DNA from: Algoriphagus terrigena DSM 22685
Lineage (GTDB): Bacteria; Bacteroidota; Bacteroidia; Cytophagales; Cyclobacteriaceae
Length of the DNA stretch: 64,000 bases
Reading direction: 5' to 3'
NCBI RefSeq assembly: GCF_000429445.1
Contig: NZ_KE386904.1
Location: 517,998 to 581,997 of the forward strand
Positions 16,495 to 25,478 of this stretch are shown piece by piece. The translations under genes and the position numbers were made by a program. The notes beneath the pieces were generated by a model that saw only the letters and a program-made list of their open reading frames with translations, searched no databases and had not been told where the DNA came from. Every line of letters starts with the position of its first letter. Position 1 is the first letter of the stretch.

Positions 16495-17869
16495 ACAGGG
16501 CATCATTTCTCAGCTGCTCATTGAGCGGAAATTCCAATACATAGTCTTCCGGCTCTGTTCCCAGATCATAGACTATCCCCTCAACCACCCTTGGGTCCAC
16601 TCCCTGCCATTCCTGATCCCTTAGGAATCTGCGCATGTCAGTCCACCGGGTGATCCCGCGATACACCAGCTCTTTCCTTCTCTCTGCCAAGACCTTCTTC
16701 AAGACAGGTTCGTCGCCAGGCTCAAGCGGAACAAAAGTTCCAGAATAGTGCCGTTTTTCTAACAGCGTATTCAAGGTCTCTACAGCCTCGGAATCCCTGC
16801 CCAACCGTGCCAGGCACTCTGACTTGATCAAGAACAACTCTCCGGTGCTGATTCCTGAAAACAACAAGTAATCCCCTGAAAAGCTTCCCAGAAAGTTGAC
16901 CCTCCCCTCTTGGTCCGGCTCATTGAAAAACAGGTATTTCCTAATGTCTGTGCTGTCATAGGAATCATACACTTCCTGATTGACAAAGGTCAGTTCGGAG
17001 AACATATACGATTGGGAGCCAGCAAGAAGCTGAATCACCACCTCTTCATTAAACCTTGGAATCGCATAGGAATACAGAGGAATGGGGATGTTTTCCAGAT
17101 CCGGGATGCTGTTGAAATCCATCAGGGTGGACTTGATGGCCAATGCCTGTTCGGCCTGTTGCAAAGCCGTTTCATATTCACCCAATTGAAGGTAGACCTT
17201 GGCCAGCATGCCCATGCCTGCCACCTTGGATGGCCGCAAGGGATCTGATGGGCTTTCGGGAAGTAAATCCGTCGCCAACTGCAGATCACCGATGATCTGG
17301 CTATACACATCTCCGAGACGGGCATTACCGAGGGGCTCGGTAAAATCGGGAACCAGCGGCATTGGAATCCCCGCCCGGTCCAAATCCGCTTTCGATAGGA
17401 TCGGATGGGTAAACAGCTGCAACAGTTCGAAATAGTGGTAAGACCTGAGAAACAGGGCCGTTCCCCTAATCCTGTTCAGATATTCCTGCTCCTCAGCATT
17501 CTTGAGAACTATGGAATTGGCCTCTTCCAACACGACATTAAACTTAAAAATGTTGCTATAAGCTATCGACCAGGAAGGCATGCTACCCTCTGCATTGCTC
17601 AGCTGCTTATTCCAAATATAGCCCATTTGGATATTTTCTCCGAAACCCCGCCAGCCTTCGTCGGTGGTAAAGAGGTCATCGGAAAGCAGGAGCCCGAAGC
17701 TGTCTCCGGCATTGACGAGATCCACGGTGTTGAGGAGGCTCTGCAGGTCTTCCAGGGATTCAGGAACAACAATGCTTTTGGAAGGCTTCTGGTCCAAAAA
17801 CTCGGAGCAGGAACTGAAAGCGAGCATTGCAACCGTGGTAACTAGTATATATAGACGTGATTTTTTCAT
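16493..17869 (-). CDS. SusD/RagB-family outer-membrane lipoprotein
   Basis: A 458-residue protein with a lipoprotein signal peptide (lipobox AFSSC, Cys-21) followed by the SusD start 'EFLDQKPSKSIVVPESLEDLQSLLN'. TPR-like helices fill the middle ('LGEYETALQQAEQAL') and the C-terminal part has the typical 'ERRKELVYRGITRWTDMRRF'. SusD proteins cap the SusC barrel on the cell surface and bind the ligand. It is the third gene of the TlpA-SusC-SusD operon, 54 bp after SusC. The 'SLEDLQSLLN' start is of the RagB type often found with TlpA-type thioredoxins rather than with glycan enzymes; no glycoside hydrolase is near. Confidence 0.9.
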   Translation of the reverse strand: MKKSRLYILVTTVAMLAFSSCSEFLDQKPSKSIVVPESLEDLQSLLNTVDLVNAGDSFGLLLSDDLFTTDEGWRGFGENIQMGYIWNKQLSNAEGSMPSWSIAYSNIFKFNVVLEEANSIVLKNAEEQEYLNRIRGTALFLRSYHYFELLQLFTHPILSKADLDRAGIPMPLVPDFTEPLGNARLGDVYSQIIGDLQLATDLLPESPSDPLRPSKVAGMGMLAKVYLQLGEYETALQQAEQALAIKSTLMDFNSIPDLENIPIPLYSYAIPRFNEEVVIQLLAGSQSYMFSELTFVNQEVYDSYDSTDIRKYLFFNEPDQEGRVNFLGSFSGDYLLFSGISTGELFLIKSECLARLGRDSEAVETLNTLLEKRHYSGTFVPLEPGDEPVLKKVLAERRKELVYRGITRWTDMRRFLRDQEWQGVDPRVVEGIVYDLGTEPEDYVLEFPLNEQLRNDAL

Positions 17870-17923
17870 GATTCTTCTTGTTGATTTTGAATAGCTGGAT
17901 CAGGGATGGTATCATCTACCCCA

Positions 17924-20900
17924 TTAGAAATCGATTCTTAAGCCAAAAGCAAAACTTTTTGCCGGAGGCACACGCTGATAGTCAGGATCAATATCCTGAT
18001 CGGTCTTCCTCCAGAGAATTCCCAGGTTGCTGACATAGCTGTAGAGCTCCGCGCTTTGAAAAGGCAGCCAAGGCTGACTCAGCTTGTCCAGACGATAGGA
18101 TACCCGGATGTCCTGCAGACGGATATGGTCTCCCCTTTCCACGAGGGCTTCGGAGAGATTGTAGACTACCTGCCGGTTTGCGTTGGACCGAAGTCCCGCA
18201 GGGATGGAAGGCACGATGGTGCGCAGCTCATCACCCGGTTGCTGCCACCTGAGATCATAGTCTGAATGGGTAATCCTTCCATTCAGCAGATCGGTGTAGT
18301 CCGCCGAATTGCGTCTGAAATAGTACCCCAATCTATAGGCTACATTAAAGGATAAGCCCAGGCCCCTGAAAGCAAACGTATTTCGGATAGCCCCAAAAGA
18401 AGTAGGTCTCAGGGAACCGTGGTAAACCAGATCTTCCGGGGTTGTCCCTCGTCTGATGCCGAGGTAGTCCGTGCTGGGTTCTCCATCCAGCACTCCCCTG
18501 GGATCTCCGGTGTCCGGATCCAATCCCGCCCAGGCATAACTGTACAGCCCAAACAGAGGCCTTCCTGGATAAGGGATAGCAAACAGGTCGGAAACCAGCT
18601 GGTCGACATTGGGCTTGATTTTATAGTCCGTGACTTCCTCCCTAATCAGACTGTGAAAATAATCGATATCCCACCTGAGCTTCCCTCTGAGGGGAGCTGC
18701 ATGGAGTGAGAGATCCAGCCCCTTGGTCCGGGTACTCGCAAAATTCCCACGAAAGATACTGGCCCCCATGGAAGGTGCCACGGGGTAATCGCCAATCAGG
18801 TCGATCCCGTCTTTGACATACACTTCCAGTGAACCGTCCAAGATGTCATTTTTCAACCCGAAATCAAGGGACCCGTTCCACATTCTGATCCGTTCCCAAC
18901 GGAGATCTGGATTGGGAGGATTCTGGATCACAGCCGCCCGCTCCCCTGGGTTTTGGGAGGTCGACCCTGTGATATAGTAGGAGGCGGTGGTGTAAGCCGA
19001 AGTCGTCCTGTCCACGTTGCCGTTGTACCCGAAAGTCCCCCTGAATTTGAGGAAAGGCAGGAACTCCGAATGATAAAATCCTTCCTGAGAGACCACCCAT
19101 CCCAATCCGGCCGACCAGAGGGGCACAGCCCTCATGTTGGTATTCACGCCGAAGATATTGGAGGCATCCCTTCGGACGCTGGCAGTCAGAATGTACTTCC
19201 TGCGGTATGTATAGGAAAAGTTTGCAAAAAGGGAAACAAACCGGTCCACGGTACCACTGTGGCTGTCCCCTCTCGGTATGGTGGAAGTGGATGTGGGATT
19301 GATCGGAAATCTGGTGATATAGTCAACCGGAAGGCTCAGCCCGTACTCGTCGTCATAGCCGTAAAAGAGCCCTTGGGTAGAGACCATGGAAACATCCTTC
19401 ATTTCCGCTCCCAGGACCCCAAATACCTCCCCGTGTTCACCCCAGACAGGATTGATATCCAGCTGTCCACGCAGGAAGTTTCCGTCCATTCTACTGGTTT
19501 GTTCGGACAGGGTGCCACCGAGCGGAACCGGATAGAACGCATTTCCCGATTCGTCAAACTGGGTAAATCGGTTGACCAGCCAACGCACATCGTAGCTCTC
19601 AAGCGGCTTTTTCAGTCTGTTTTCCCCCAAGTTGTTCCAATACTGGTAAAGAACCTTGGCATTCAGCCAAGGCAATATCCGGTAGCCGAGGGAAGTGTTT
19701 AGTCTCATGTCCGTCTGATCTGCCCGGTTGGATACCCGGCCTACTTCATCCAGGGGAATAAATCTCCCATCCAGAAAGCCCAACTCGGGAAAAGTGGAAA
19801 CATAGCGGAGGTTAAAGTCCCGTATCACCGGCAGGGGCATTCCTGTTTCATCCAACAGCCGATCATAAGGCCCCATATCCGGCGACTGTGTGCCGGTCTC
19901 CCGCCGGGACTGGACCAGGTAGAGCGAGACCCCGAGTTCCAGGCGCTTGTTGAGCAGGGACCAGTCGTTCTGCATCCCCACCGTGATCCTGCGGTCCGAA
20001 TTTCCAGGAAGCTCTTGCATGTTGTAATCCCCGCCTAGCGCCAGATTGTACCGGTGGGTCTCCGAACCGCCTCCGATGTTCAGGCTGTATTGCTGGTTTT
20101 TTGTGGGCCCGTAATAGTGATTCAGCAATTCCGACCGGCTATCGTAGGTCTTCATCGCCGCCAGCTGTGTGTCCCTTTCTTCCAGACTTATCTGGCCGTT
20201 TCGGTAGGCCAGCATGGTCTCCACTCCCAGACTCAGGGGAGGCTTCCCGGCTTGGTTGATTCGGCTGTTATAGTTCCCGTTGTTGAAGAGCAGCTGCTCC
20301 ATGTCGATGAATTCAGCGATATCCATCTGGGGTTTGGCAAAGAGGTCCGGCTTCCCGGTGATCGTCACGTTGGCATTGAGGCTTATATTCATCCGGCTCC
20401 CATAGGCTCCCGACTTGGTTTTGATGACGATTACCCCGTTACCGGAACGAGCTCCCCAGATCGAGGCTGCGGCAGCATCCCTGAGCACCGTGATGGACTC
20501 CACGTCATTGGGATTGATGTTTTCAAGCGGCCCGTCGTAGGGGAAATTATCGATGACGATCAGGGGTTTGGTCTCCGCATAGATAGTGCTCCTGCCCCGG
20601 ATGCTGATGGGATCATCGCCTGAGCCCAGCCCTCTGTTAAAGATCAGGCTGGGGGTCACATCCTCCAGTCTGTCCAGCAGATTGGTGCTAACTTTTCTGT
20701 TGATCAGCTCCCGGTCCACCGCCACAAAAGAACCCGTGGACCTCTCCCGGGGGATGTCCTGAAAACCCGTGGACAATACCGTCACCTGCCCCAGCTCGGT
20801 GTCGGAGGTCTTGAGGAAGACGATGGCATCTTTTAATCTGCTTATCTCCTGAGCTGTGATTTCCAGGGTCTCAAATCCGATGAAAGAAATCAGAATGGTG

Positions 20901-21112
20901 GCCTCTGGGCGTATGTCGACAAGCAGAAAACTGCCGTCCTTTTCCGAGATGGCTGTTTTACCGCCTTCCCTCTCCCGGATCACGGCACCGGCCAAGGCTT
21001 GCCGGTCTTCTTGGGAATACACGAATCCCCTGAGCTGCGTTCCTGAGGATTGCCTGGCAATGGCCGGAAAAACCAGCAGGGCGAAAAGAATGAATGTCAG
21101 AAGTTGTTTCAT
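17924..21112 (-). CDS. SusC/RagA-family TonB-linked outer-membrane transporter
   Basis: A 1062-residue protein with a signal peptide (residues 1-19, ending AIARQ), a CarboxypepD_reg-like domain (residues 26-110), a plug domain ('IRGRSTIYAETKPLIVIDNFPYDGP', 'VESITVLRDAAAASIWGARSGNGVIVIKTK') and a long beta-barrel ending in Phe (GLRIDF). It imports or exchanges large ligands using TonB energy, with SusD as the lid. The ATG overlaps the TGA of the upstream TlpA-like gene (ATGA), so the two are translationally coupled. The ligand cannot be told from sequence. Confidence 0.95.
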   Translation of the reverse strand: MKQLLTFILFALLVFPAIARQSSGTQLRGFVYSQEDRQALAGAVIREREGGKTAISEKDGSFLLVDIRPEATILISFIGFETLEITAQEISRLKDAIVFLKTSDTELGQVTVLSTGFQDIPRERSTGSFVAVDRELINRKVSTNLLDRLEDVTPSLIFNRGLGSGDDPISIRGRSTIYAETKPLIVIDNFPYDGPLENINPNDVESITVLRDAAAASIWGARSGNGVIVIKTKSGAYGSRMNISLNANVTITGKPDLFAKPQMDIAEFIDMEQLLFNNGNYNSRINQAGKPPLSLGVETMLAYRNGQISLEERDTQLAAMKTYDSRSELLNHYYGPTKNQQYSLNIGGGSETHRYNLALGGDYNMQELPGNSDRRITVGMQNDWSLLNKRLELGVSLYLVQSRRETGTQSPDMGPYDRLLDETGMPLPVIRDFNLRYVSTFPELGFLDGRFIPLDEVGRVSNRADQTDMRLNTSLGYRILPWLNAKVLYQYWNNLGENRLKKPLESYDVRWLVNRFTQFDESGNAFYPVPLGGTLSEQTSRMDGNFLRGQLDINPVWGEHGEVFGVLGAEMKDVSMVSTQGLFYGYDDEYGLSLPVDYITRFPINPTSTSTIPRGDSHSGTVDRFVSLFANFSYTYRRKYILTASVRRDASNIFGVNTNMRAVPLWSAGLGWVVSQEGFYHSEFLPFLKFRGTFGYNGNVDRTTSAYTTASYYITGSTSQNPGERAAVIQNPPNPDLRWERIRMWNGSLDFGLKNDILDGSLEVYVKDGIDLIGDYPVAPSMGASIFRGNFASTRTKGLDLSLHAAPLRGKLRWDIDYFHSLIREEVTDYKIKPNVDQLVSDLFAIPYPGRPLFGLYSYAWAGLDPDTGDPRGVLDGEPSTDYLGIRRGTTPEDLVYHGSLRPTSFGAIRNTFAFRGLGLSFNVAYRLGYYFRRNSADYTDLLNGRITHSDYDLRWQQPGDELRTIVPSIPAGLRSNANRQVVYNLSEALVERGDHIRLQDIRVSYRLDKLSQPWLPFQSAELYSYVSNLGILWRKTDQDIDPDYQRVPPAKSFAFGLRIDF

Positions 21113-23001
21113 AGGTTTGGAGAGGAAAAGGTGGACGAAGAGTCAGCCATCGTGGCTTTCAGGTATTGGATCAGACCATCCGGTGTTTTGGGGATGTTCC
21201 CGATATTCTGCACGTTCCCCTGCGCATCCACGACCATGTAAGTGGGGAAGTAGCGGATGTTGTAGTAATCCAGAAAAGGATGGTCTTGGTAAGAAGCGTT
21301 CAGGTTGAGGCTTTGGGAAGTGGCATAATCCCCGGAGGCGATATTCTGGCTCCAGCGCCCGAGGTTACTGTCGTGGGAGACGTAGACAAAACTGATCTCG
21401 TCGTCCCCGCTGAAATACTCTTCAACCGGATGGATCAGGGATTTGTAGCCTTCGGAAGAGGCTTGGCAACCCGGCAGCCAAAAGCTTACTAACAGGACCT
21501 TTCCCTCCAGCTCAGTCAGGGACAGTTCATTCCCTTCCCGATCCGTCAGAGGTATGGAAGCAATCCGTTCCCCGATCCGCTGGGCGGAATAGAGCCTTCC
21601 AAGTTCTTCCAGCAGCAAAGGGTTCCTGACCTGCCCCATGGCCAGCTCAAACTGCCGGTTGCTGTCCTTAAACCTGCGGTAGTTTTTGAAGATATATTTG
21701 GCATAGACCTGATCATGAATGTCCTCCGGCAACCCACCCAGCAGATTGCGGAAAGGCTCTTTGGTAAGCGCCGAAACCACGGCTAATTTCTGATAGAGGT
21801 ACTCGGGATAATAGGCAGAATGCCCGGCACCCCGGGGGATTTCATGCGCTGTGTCGGCAATATTCGCTTCAAAAAACTTCAGATGCGCCTCGTCTTCCTG
21901 ATAGTAAGTGCTGAACTTGACGATCTGGTCGTGGTAGATTCTCCCGACCAGGTCAGCCCTGAGCACCGCAAGAAAATCGGGATCAAGCTTATTCTCATAG
22001 TGTTCAAGTACCTCGAAACCCGGGTGGGAAAACACATCCATGGAAAAGATGTTTTCCAGGTGATGCAGTCCTTTTTCCCCCGGACTGATAAATTCCATTC
22101 TTCTTCGGATGGAAGACTCCCTACCGCGGATCTCCAGGATGCTGAGGGAATCCGTGTCGCTATACCCCCAATAGTCAGACTGCTGGGTAAACATGGTTGG
22201 GTTCTGGTCGTAGCGGTAGTTTTCATAAGCATTGGCCAGCTCATACTGGCAGCGGAATTTATCCGCCGCCGGCCCGGAAAAAAGCGCCCGGGCATTTTCG
22301 AAGTCCAAGCGCACACGTACGCTATCCCCCGGTTCTACCAAGAACCTGTCTAAATATTCAAATCTGTCGAAACGCAGCGTGAGCCTACCATAGCCGGAGA
22401 GGGTACCCGACTCCCATTGTCCACGGGCTGTTTCCCGGGACCCATCGAACATGCTGCCGGGCTGCAGGAGCAACTGGTCCACCTCGGGCAGGGGCAGATC
22501 CCGTTCATTGAGATAGGGATTCCACAGCCGAAATTCCAAGGAATCCAAGGCAGGTACACGCCTGGTCTCGACATAGACCACGACCTTACCGTAAGTAGCG
22601 GTATCTTCAAGAAGTTGATGAGCCAAGACCGTGACCGGGGCGGGATGGAGACGGAGTGTCCCCTCCCCTGCGCCCGGATCAAGGTGCTGATCAACAAAAC
22701 TAAATGAAGATGGAAGTGTGGAGAGGTCACTGCGAGGAGCCTTTTGGGGCGACGCGGCAGTCTCGTCCTTGAGTCCATTGTCGACGGTCCACAGTCCACT
22801 GCTGTGTAGTGGAAGCTTGGAGATTTCTTGTCCATTATACTCGAGGAAAGTATCGGAGAGGGTTTCCCCTCCCCGATTGGGATCGCTGACCTTATGAAGC
22901 AGGTCGACCCCGGGTGACTCAGCAACTTTGCTCTGGGCTGAGATTTGGCTTCCAATGAGACATAGGTATCCCAGGAAGCATGTTTGTAAGATTTTTTGCA
23001 T
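21109..23001 (-). CDS. TlpA-like thioredoxin-fold protein with long N-terminal domain
   Basis: 630 residues from the ATG at 23001 (MQKILQTCFLGYLCLIGSQI, a signal peptide). The longer frame upstream is repeat sequence and is rejected as coding. Residues 25-480 form a large beta/alpha N-terminal region typical of Bacteroidota TlpA-family proteins. Residues 480-615 are a thioredoxin fold, with cis-Pro in 'IRYFPTYMVVD' and an active-site motif 'WLPGCQAS'. The second cysteine of CxxC is replaced by Ser (C-Q-A-S), so it cannot form the usual dithiol; it may act as an isomerase-like or binding protein. Residues ~68-93 are encoded by an inserted repeat. It is the first gene of the TlpA-SusC-SusD operon and overlaps SusC by 4 bp. 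Confidence 0.8.
   Translation of the reverse strand: MQKILQTCFLGYLCLIGSQISAQSKVAESPGVDLLHKVSDPNRGGETLSDTFLEYNGQEISKLPLHSSGLWTVDNGLKDETAASPQKAPRSDLSTLPSSFSFVDQHLDPGAGEGTLRLHPAPVTVLAHQLLEDTATYGKVVVYVETRRVPALDSLEFRLWNPYLNERDLPLPEVDQLLLQPGSMFDGSRETARGQWESGTLSGYGRLTLRFDRFEYLDRFLVEPGDSVRVRLDFENARALFSGPAADKFRCQYELANAYENYRYDQNPTMFTQQSDYWGYSDTDSLSILEIRGRESSIRRRMEFISPGEKGLHHLENIFSMDVFSHPGFEVLEHYENKLDPDFLAVLRADLVGRIYHDQIVKFSTYYQEDEAHLKFFEANIADTAHEIPRGAGHSAYYPEYLYQKLAVVSALTKEPFRNLLGGLPEDIHDQVYAKYIFKNYRRFKDSNRQFELAMGQVRNPLLLEELGRLYSAQRIGERIASIPLTDREGNELSLTELEGKVLLVSFWLPGCQASSEGYKSLIHPVEEYFSGDDEISFVYVSHDSNLGRWSQNIASGDYATSQSLNLNASYQDHPFLDYYNIRYFPTYMVVDAQGNVQNIGNIPKTPDGLIQYLKATMADSSSTFSSPNL
22725..22808. repeat. 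REP-type repeat inserted in frame in the TlpA-like gene
   Basis: GGTCACTGCGAGGAGCC...GGCGACGCGGCAGTCTC (22725-22764) and the following TCGACGGTCCACAGTCCACT segment are intergenic-type repeats. The first recurs at 23101-23140 with the same bases apart from an extra T and one change near the start; the second is echoed near 23038-23095 and 27707-27724. Here they encode about 26 residues (from SGLWTVDNG to KAPRSDL) without breaking the frame. Confidence 0.8.
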
Positions 23002-23660
23002 GCTTGCTAATGGTTGGAAGCTGGGGGTGATTTGGTCAACGGTCCACGGATTCGACAAGCTCACCGACCGCGGACGACGTCCACAGCCGAGTACGTGCAC
23101 GTCAGTGCGAGGAGCCTTTTTGGGGCGACGCGGCAGTCTCATCGTTGGGAGTATTGCTCCTATTTATGAGATTGCTTCGGCGGTGTAATGGGCAGTTTAT
23201 CCGTTGATTTGCGGTTTACCTTCTCGCAATGACGTAGTCCTCCCACCCGACCTCCCGATCGATATCGGGACAGCCAGCTTCAGGTTAAGAAATAGAATGA
23301 ACTGTCAGCGCTACCAGCTACTGTGAGCTTGCTGACGTGAGTGTGTGGTAACCGATCTGCTCAGGGCTGTGCACCTCCCCTTTCACGGTCCAAAAAAACT
23401 TGCCCTTAAATCGGGTTCTTGGGCTTCAGGGGAAAGAGGCGGTCGGCGGAGCCGGGGCCAATCTGAAAACAGACCCTTAGATTGTTTTCCATACCATTTT
23501 TGACGAGGACATCAAGCCAGGTGCCGAACTTTCCGGAGAGAGAAGCGATAGGAAAGCCGGCACAAACTGTCTGAAAATTCTTCATTCAAAAATGATTCTT
23601 AGACAATTTTAAATGGATGTTTTCGGAAAAAAGAATAAATTCGGTAGTATAAACTCTATG
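23002..23660. repeat. Repeat-rich intergenic region upstream of the TlpA-like gene
   Basis: It contains 'TTCGACAAGCTCACCGACCG' (23051-23070, also as variants at 2935, 58959, 61389 and 62333), the REP copy at 23101-23140, and a small TCCCGATCGATATCGGGA hairpin (23254-23271). From about 23280 to 23600 I see no gene and no recognised repeat; from 23600 the composition becomes clearly AT-rich at the start of the accessory patch. Confidence 0.6.
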
Positions 23661-23663
23661 TAA

Positions 23664-23680
23664 AGTAGTGTTACACTACT
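23664..23680. promoter_or_regulatory. 17-bp palindrome, candidate operator of the XRE regulator
   Basis: AGTAGTGT-T-ACACTACT is a perfect palindrome around a single T. It lies 61 bp upstream of the XRE-family start at 23742, in an AT-rich promoter-like stretch, and is a natural candidate for autoregulation by that protein. Confidence 0.55.
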
Positions 23681-23741
23681 ATTAACAGAAAACCAGATTA
23701 AATCGGCCCAAAAGCCATATTTTTGAACAAATCGCATTACA

Positions 23742-24140
23742 ATGAGAGAAGCAGAAGATTCAGAATTCACCGTTTTGGAGAACAAAACCATTGGAAGACA
23801 TTTCTATAAATTCAGAAAACTCAGGGAAAGGAAAGCATTTGAAGTTGCTGATTTCCTGGGAATCAAGGAAGCCACATATACTAAATATGAGCGTGGCGAA
23901 AGCAAAATCACCATTGATATTATTCAAAAGGTTTCTGAGTTCTTGAAGGTTGATCCGATTCAAATGATCTCTACCAACCCAGAGAATATTATTGAAAATG
24001 TTAATAATTCGCCATTCACCTTTTCGGGAAATGTAAAGACCAGCTATGTTGATGTTAAGCAGACTGAAATCATGATGAAGATGATGGAGACGATGATGCA
24101 GATGAACGAGGCGATCAAGAAGATTTTGGAGGGGAAGTGA
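23742..24140 (+). CDS. XRE-family helix-turn-helix regulator
   Basis: A 132-residue protein. Residues 15-70 form a Cro/C1-type HTH ('RKLRERKAFEVADFLGIKEATYTKYERGESKITIDIIQKVSEFLKV'). The C-terminal part (residues 85-132) has a short beta-like segment (SPFTFSGNVKTSYVDV) and a Met-rich helix (MMKMMETMMQMNEAIKKIL), probably for oligomerisation. A 17-bp palindrome upstream is the likely operator. The next gene starts 13 bp downstream, so the two form an operon. It marks the left edge of an AT-richer accessory patch. Confidence 0.85.
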   Translation: MREAEDSEFTVLENKTIGRHFYKFRKLRERKAFEVADFLGIKEATYTKYERGESKITIDIIQKVSEFLKVDPIQMISTNPENIIENVNNSPFTFSGNVKTSYVDVKQTEIMMKMMETMMQMNEAIKKILEGK

Positions 24141-24153
24141 AATTTAGATCCCG

Positions 24154-24675
24154 ATGGAGAATCACCTAATCAGTCTTGTAATCGGTGTCATATCGGGGGT
24201 GTTAGCCTCCTATTTGTTTCTGATGTACTATTTGGGAAGGAAAAAACCGAAAATTGAAATTTCCGAACACATAAGCAAAGTCAACTTCAAAGGTGAAGAG
24301 AACTATTTTTTTAAATTCGTAAACAAGACAGACTCTGAAATATTTGATGTGCGAGTCGAAGCTACCTTTTTTAAGCCGATCGGAGATTTAAACGGAACTA
24401 ATTTGCATGGAACAGACATCCCGTTGAAGGATTCTTTTTTTATGTATATTCCAAAATCCACCCCAGCAGATCAGCACAATCTACATTGTATGAGATTGAG
24501 AACTACTGAAAATCTGGACGAGAAATGGACTGATGACTCCTCAAAAATCAGATTGACTGTAATTGGTAGACACGCACTCTCAGGCTTCAATCAAGTATTT
24601 TTCAAAGAATTCAATTCTAAAAGGTGCATTACCACCAAGCAATTCATTTCTGGTGACAGTCTTGAAGTAAGATGA
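24154..24675 (+). CDS. Membrane-anchored hypothetical protein
   Basis: A 173-residue protein with one N-terminal membrane span (residues 5-27, ISLVIGVISGVLASYLFLMY) and a beta-rich cytosolic or periplasmic domain ('YFFKFVNKTDSEIFDVRVEATFF', 'KIRLTVIGRHALSGF'). The domain looks like an immunoglobulin-like sandwich, but no family is recognised. It follows the XRE gene by 13 bp and is followed by a strong terminator at 24818-24845, so it and the XRE gene form a two-gene unit. Confidence 0.65.
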   Translation: MENHLISLVIGVISGVLASYLFLMYYLGRKKPKIEISEHISKVNFKGEENYFFKFVNKTDSEIFDVRVEATFFKPIGDLNGTNLHGTDIPLKDSFFMYIPKSTPADQHNLHCMRLRTTENLDEKWTDDSSKIRLTVIGRHALSGFNQVFFKEFNSKRCITTKQFISGDSLEVR

Positions 24676-24817
24676 AAGAATCCTTGCAAATCAAACTTTA
24701 ACCCATATTTTAGCGTTTACAAATCAAGACTACAAAGCAGAGAAGTTATGAAAAATGATCACATTGCCGGGTAATCCCCAGCAAGAAAACACCATTCATT
24801 CAAGACGTATAAAGGTA

Positions 24818-24845
24818 AAAGGCATCCGGTGGGATGCTTTTTTTT
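24818..24845 (+). terminator. Intrinsic terminator of the XRE operon
   Basis: Stem GCATCC/GGGATGC-type hairpin (AAAAGGCATCC GGT GGGATGCTTTT) followed by eight T on the plus strand, 143 bp after the membrane-protein stop at 24675. Confidence 0.8.
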
Positions 24846-24846
24846 G

Positions 24847-25202
24847 TTTGTGGACAGGGATACATTCTGGGTGAAAGTCAGCCCCGATAAAGACCTAAAA
24901 GTCAGATTGATTGGAATCGACACGCCGGAAGTGAAATGGGAAGGGCTGACTGAAGAGCAACCTGGAGGAAAAGAGGCATCCGAATATGTAAAGAATCTAC
25001 TGAAGGGGAAAAAAGTACTACTGGAATACGATGTCCAGAAATACGATCCCTATGGAAGAACTCTTGCATATGTCTACCTCGAGGATAGTACTTTCTTGAA
25101 TGCCCATCTATTGGAGATCGGTTTGGCGAGACTGGCGACGTATCCCCGAATGTGAGGTATGTGGAGGATTATTATACTGAGAAGGGGAAGAAGACGATCT
25201 AA
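24847..25202 (+). pseudogene. Staphylococcal-nuclease-like (thermonuclease) fragment 1, frameshifted
   Basis: It reads 'FVDRDTFWVKVSPDKDLKVRLIGIDTPEVKW', 'EYVKNLLKGKKVLLEYDVQKYDPYGRTLAYVYLED' and 'FLNAHLLEIGLARLATYP', the SNase core with its catalytic Asp/Arg/Glu region (RLIGIDTPE; DPYGRTLAY). The signal peptide and first strand are missing: the match begins directly after the terminator T run. A one-base shift near 25150 moves the reading to 'NVRYVEDYYTEKGKKTI' and a stop at 25202. It is probably inactive. Two shorter pieces of the same gene lie at 26181 and 27878. Confidence 0.75.
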
Positions 25203-25272
25203 AAAATCCTGTGGCAAAAATAAAAAATGAACCCATTTTTGTTAGATTCGATTAATTGAGAAAAGATAAGCC

Positions 25273-25449
25273 ATGAGCGACAAGGATTTTGCGAAATTGA
25301 TGGAGATAGCCAAAGAGAGTATCGAGGCTTCAAAGAAGATGTCCAAAAAAGAGGCAATTGCTTCTTTGAATCGAGCGGGTATCTTAACTAAGAAAGGGGA
25401 ATTCACTAAAAATTATCCTGCTTTAAAGGCTCATTCCAAGAGGAAATAA
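25273..25449 (+). CDS. Small protein, candidate antitoxin of an ADP-ribosyltransferase module
   Basis: 58 residues: MSDKDFAKLMEIAKESIEAS opening, an acidic-basic helix, then 'KKEAIASLNRAGILTKKGEF' and 'TKNYPALKAHSKRK'. The 'aieSLnrAGIltkkGefTknYp' signature is one I associate with short proteins encoded directly before RolB-/PARP-like toxins. It starts 29 bp before the next gene's start region (stop 25449; ATG 25479) on the same strand. The antitoxin role is inference from size, order and partner. Confidence 0.6.
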   Translation: MSDKDFAKLMEIAKESIEASKKMSKKEAIASLNRAGILTKKGEFTKNYPALKAHSKRK

Positions 25450-25478
25450 GCAAACTAATAACCTAAAATTATTTTTTA

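Noticed and set aside
18953..19702. 249-residue plus-strand frame inside the first SusC gene
   Set aside because: Antisense to a clear SusC barrel; His/Arg-rich, low-quality composition.
23002..23142. 47-codon upstream extension of the TlpA-like gene
   Set aside because: It is made of intergenic repeat sequence (REP copy at 23101-23140), has no signal peptide at its start, and the internal ATG at 23001 begins a clear one.
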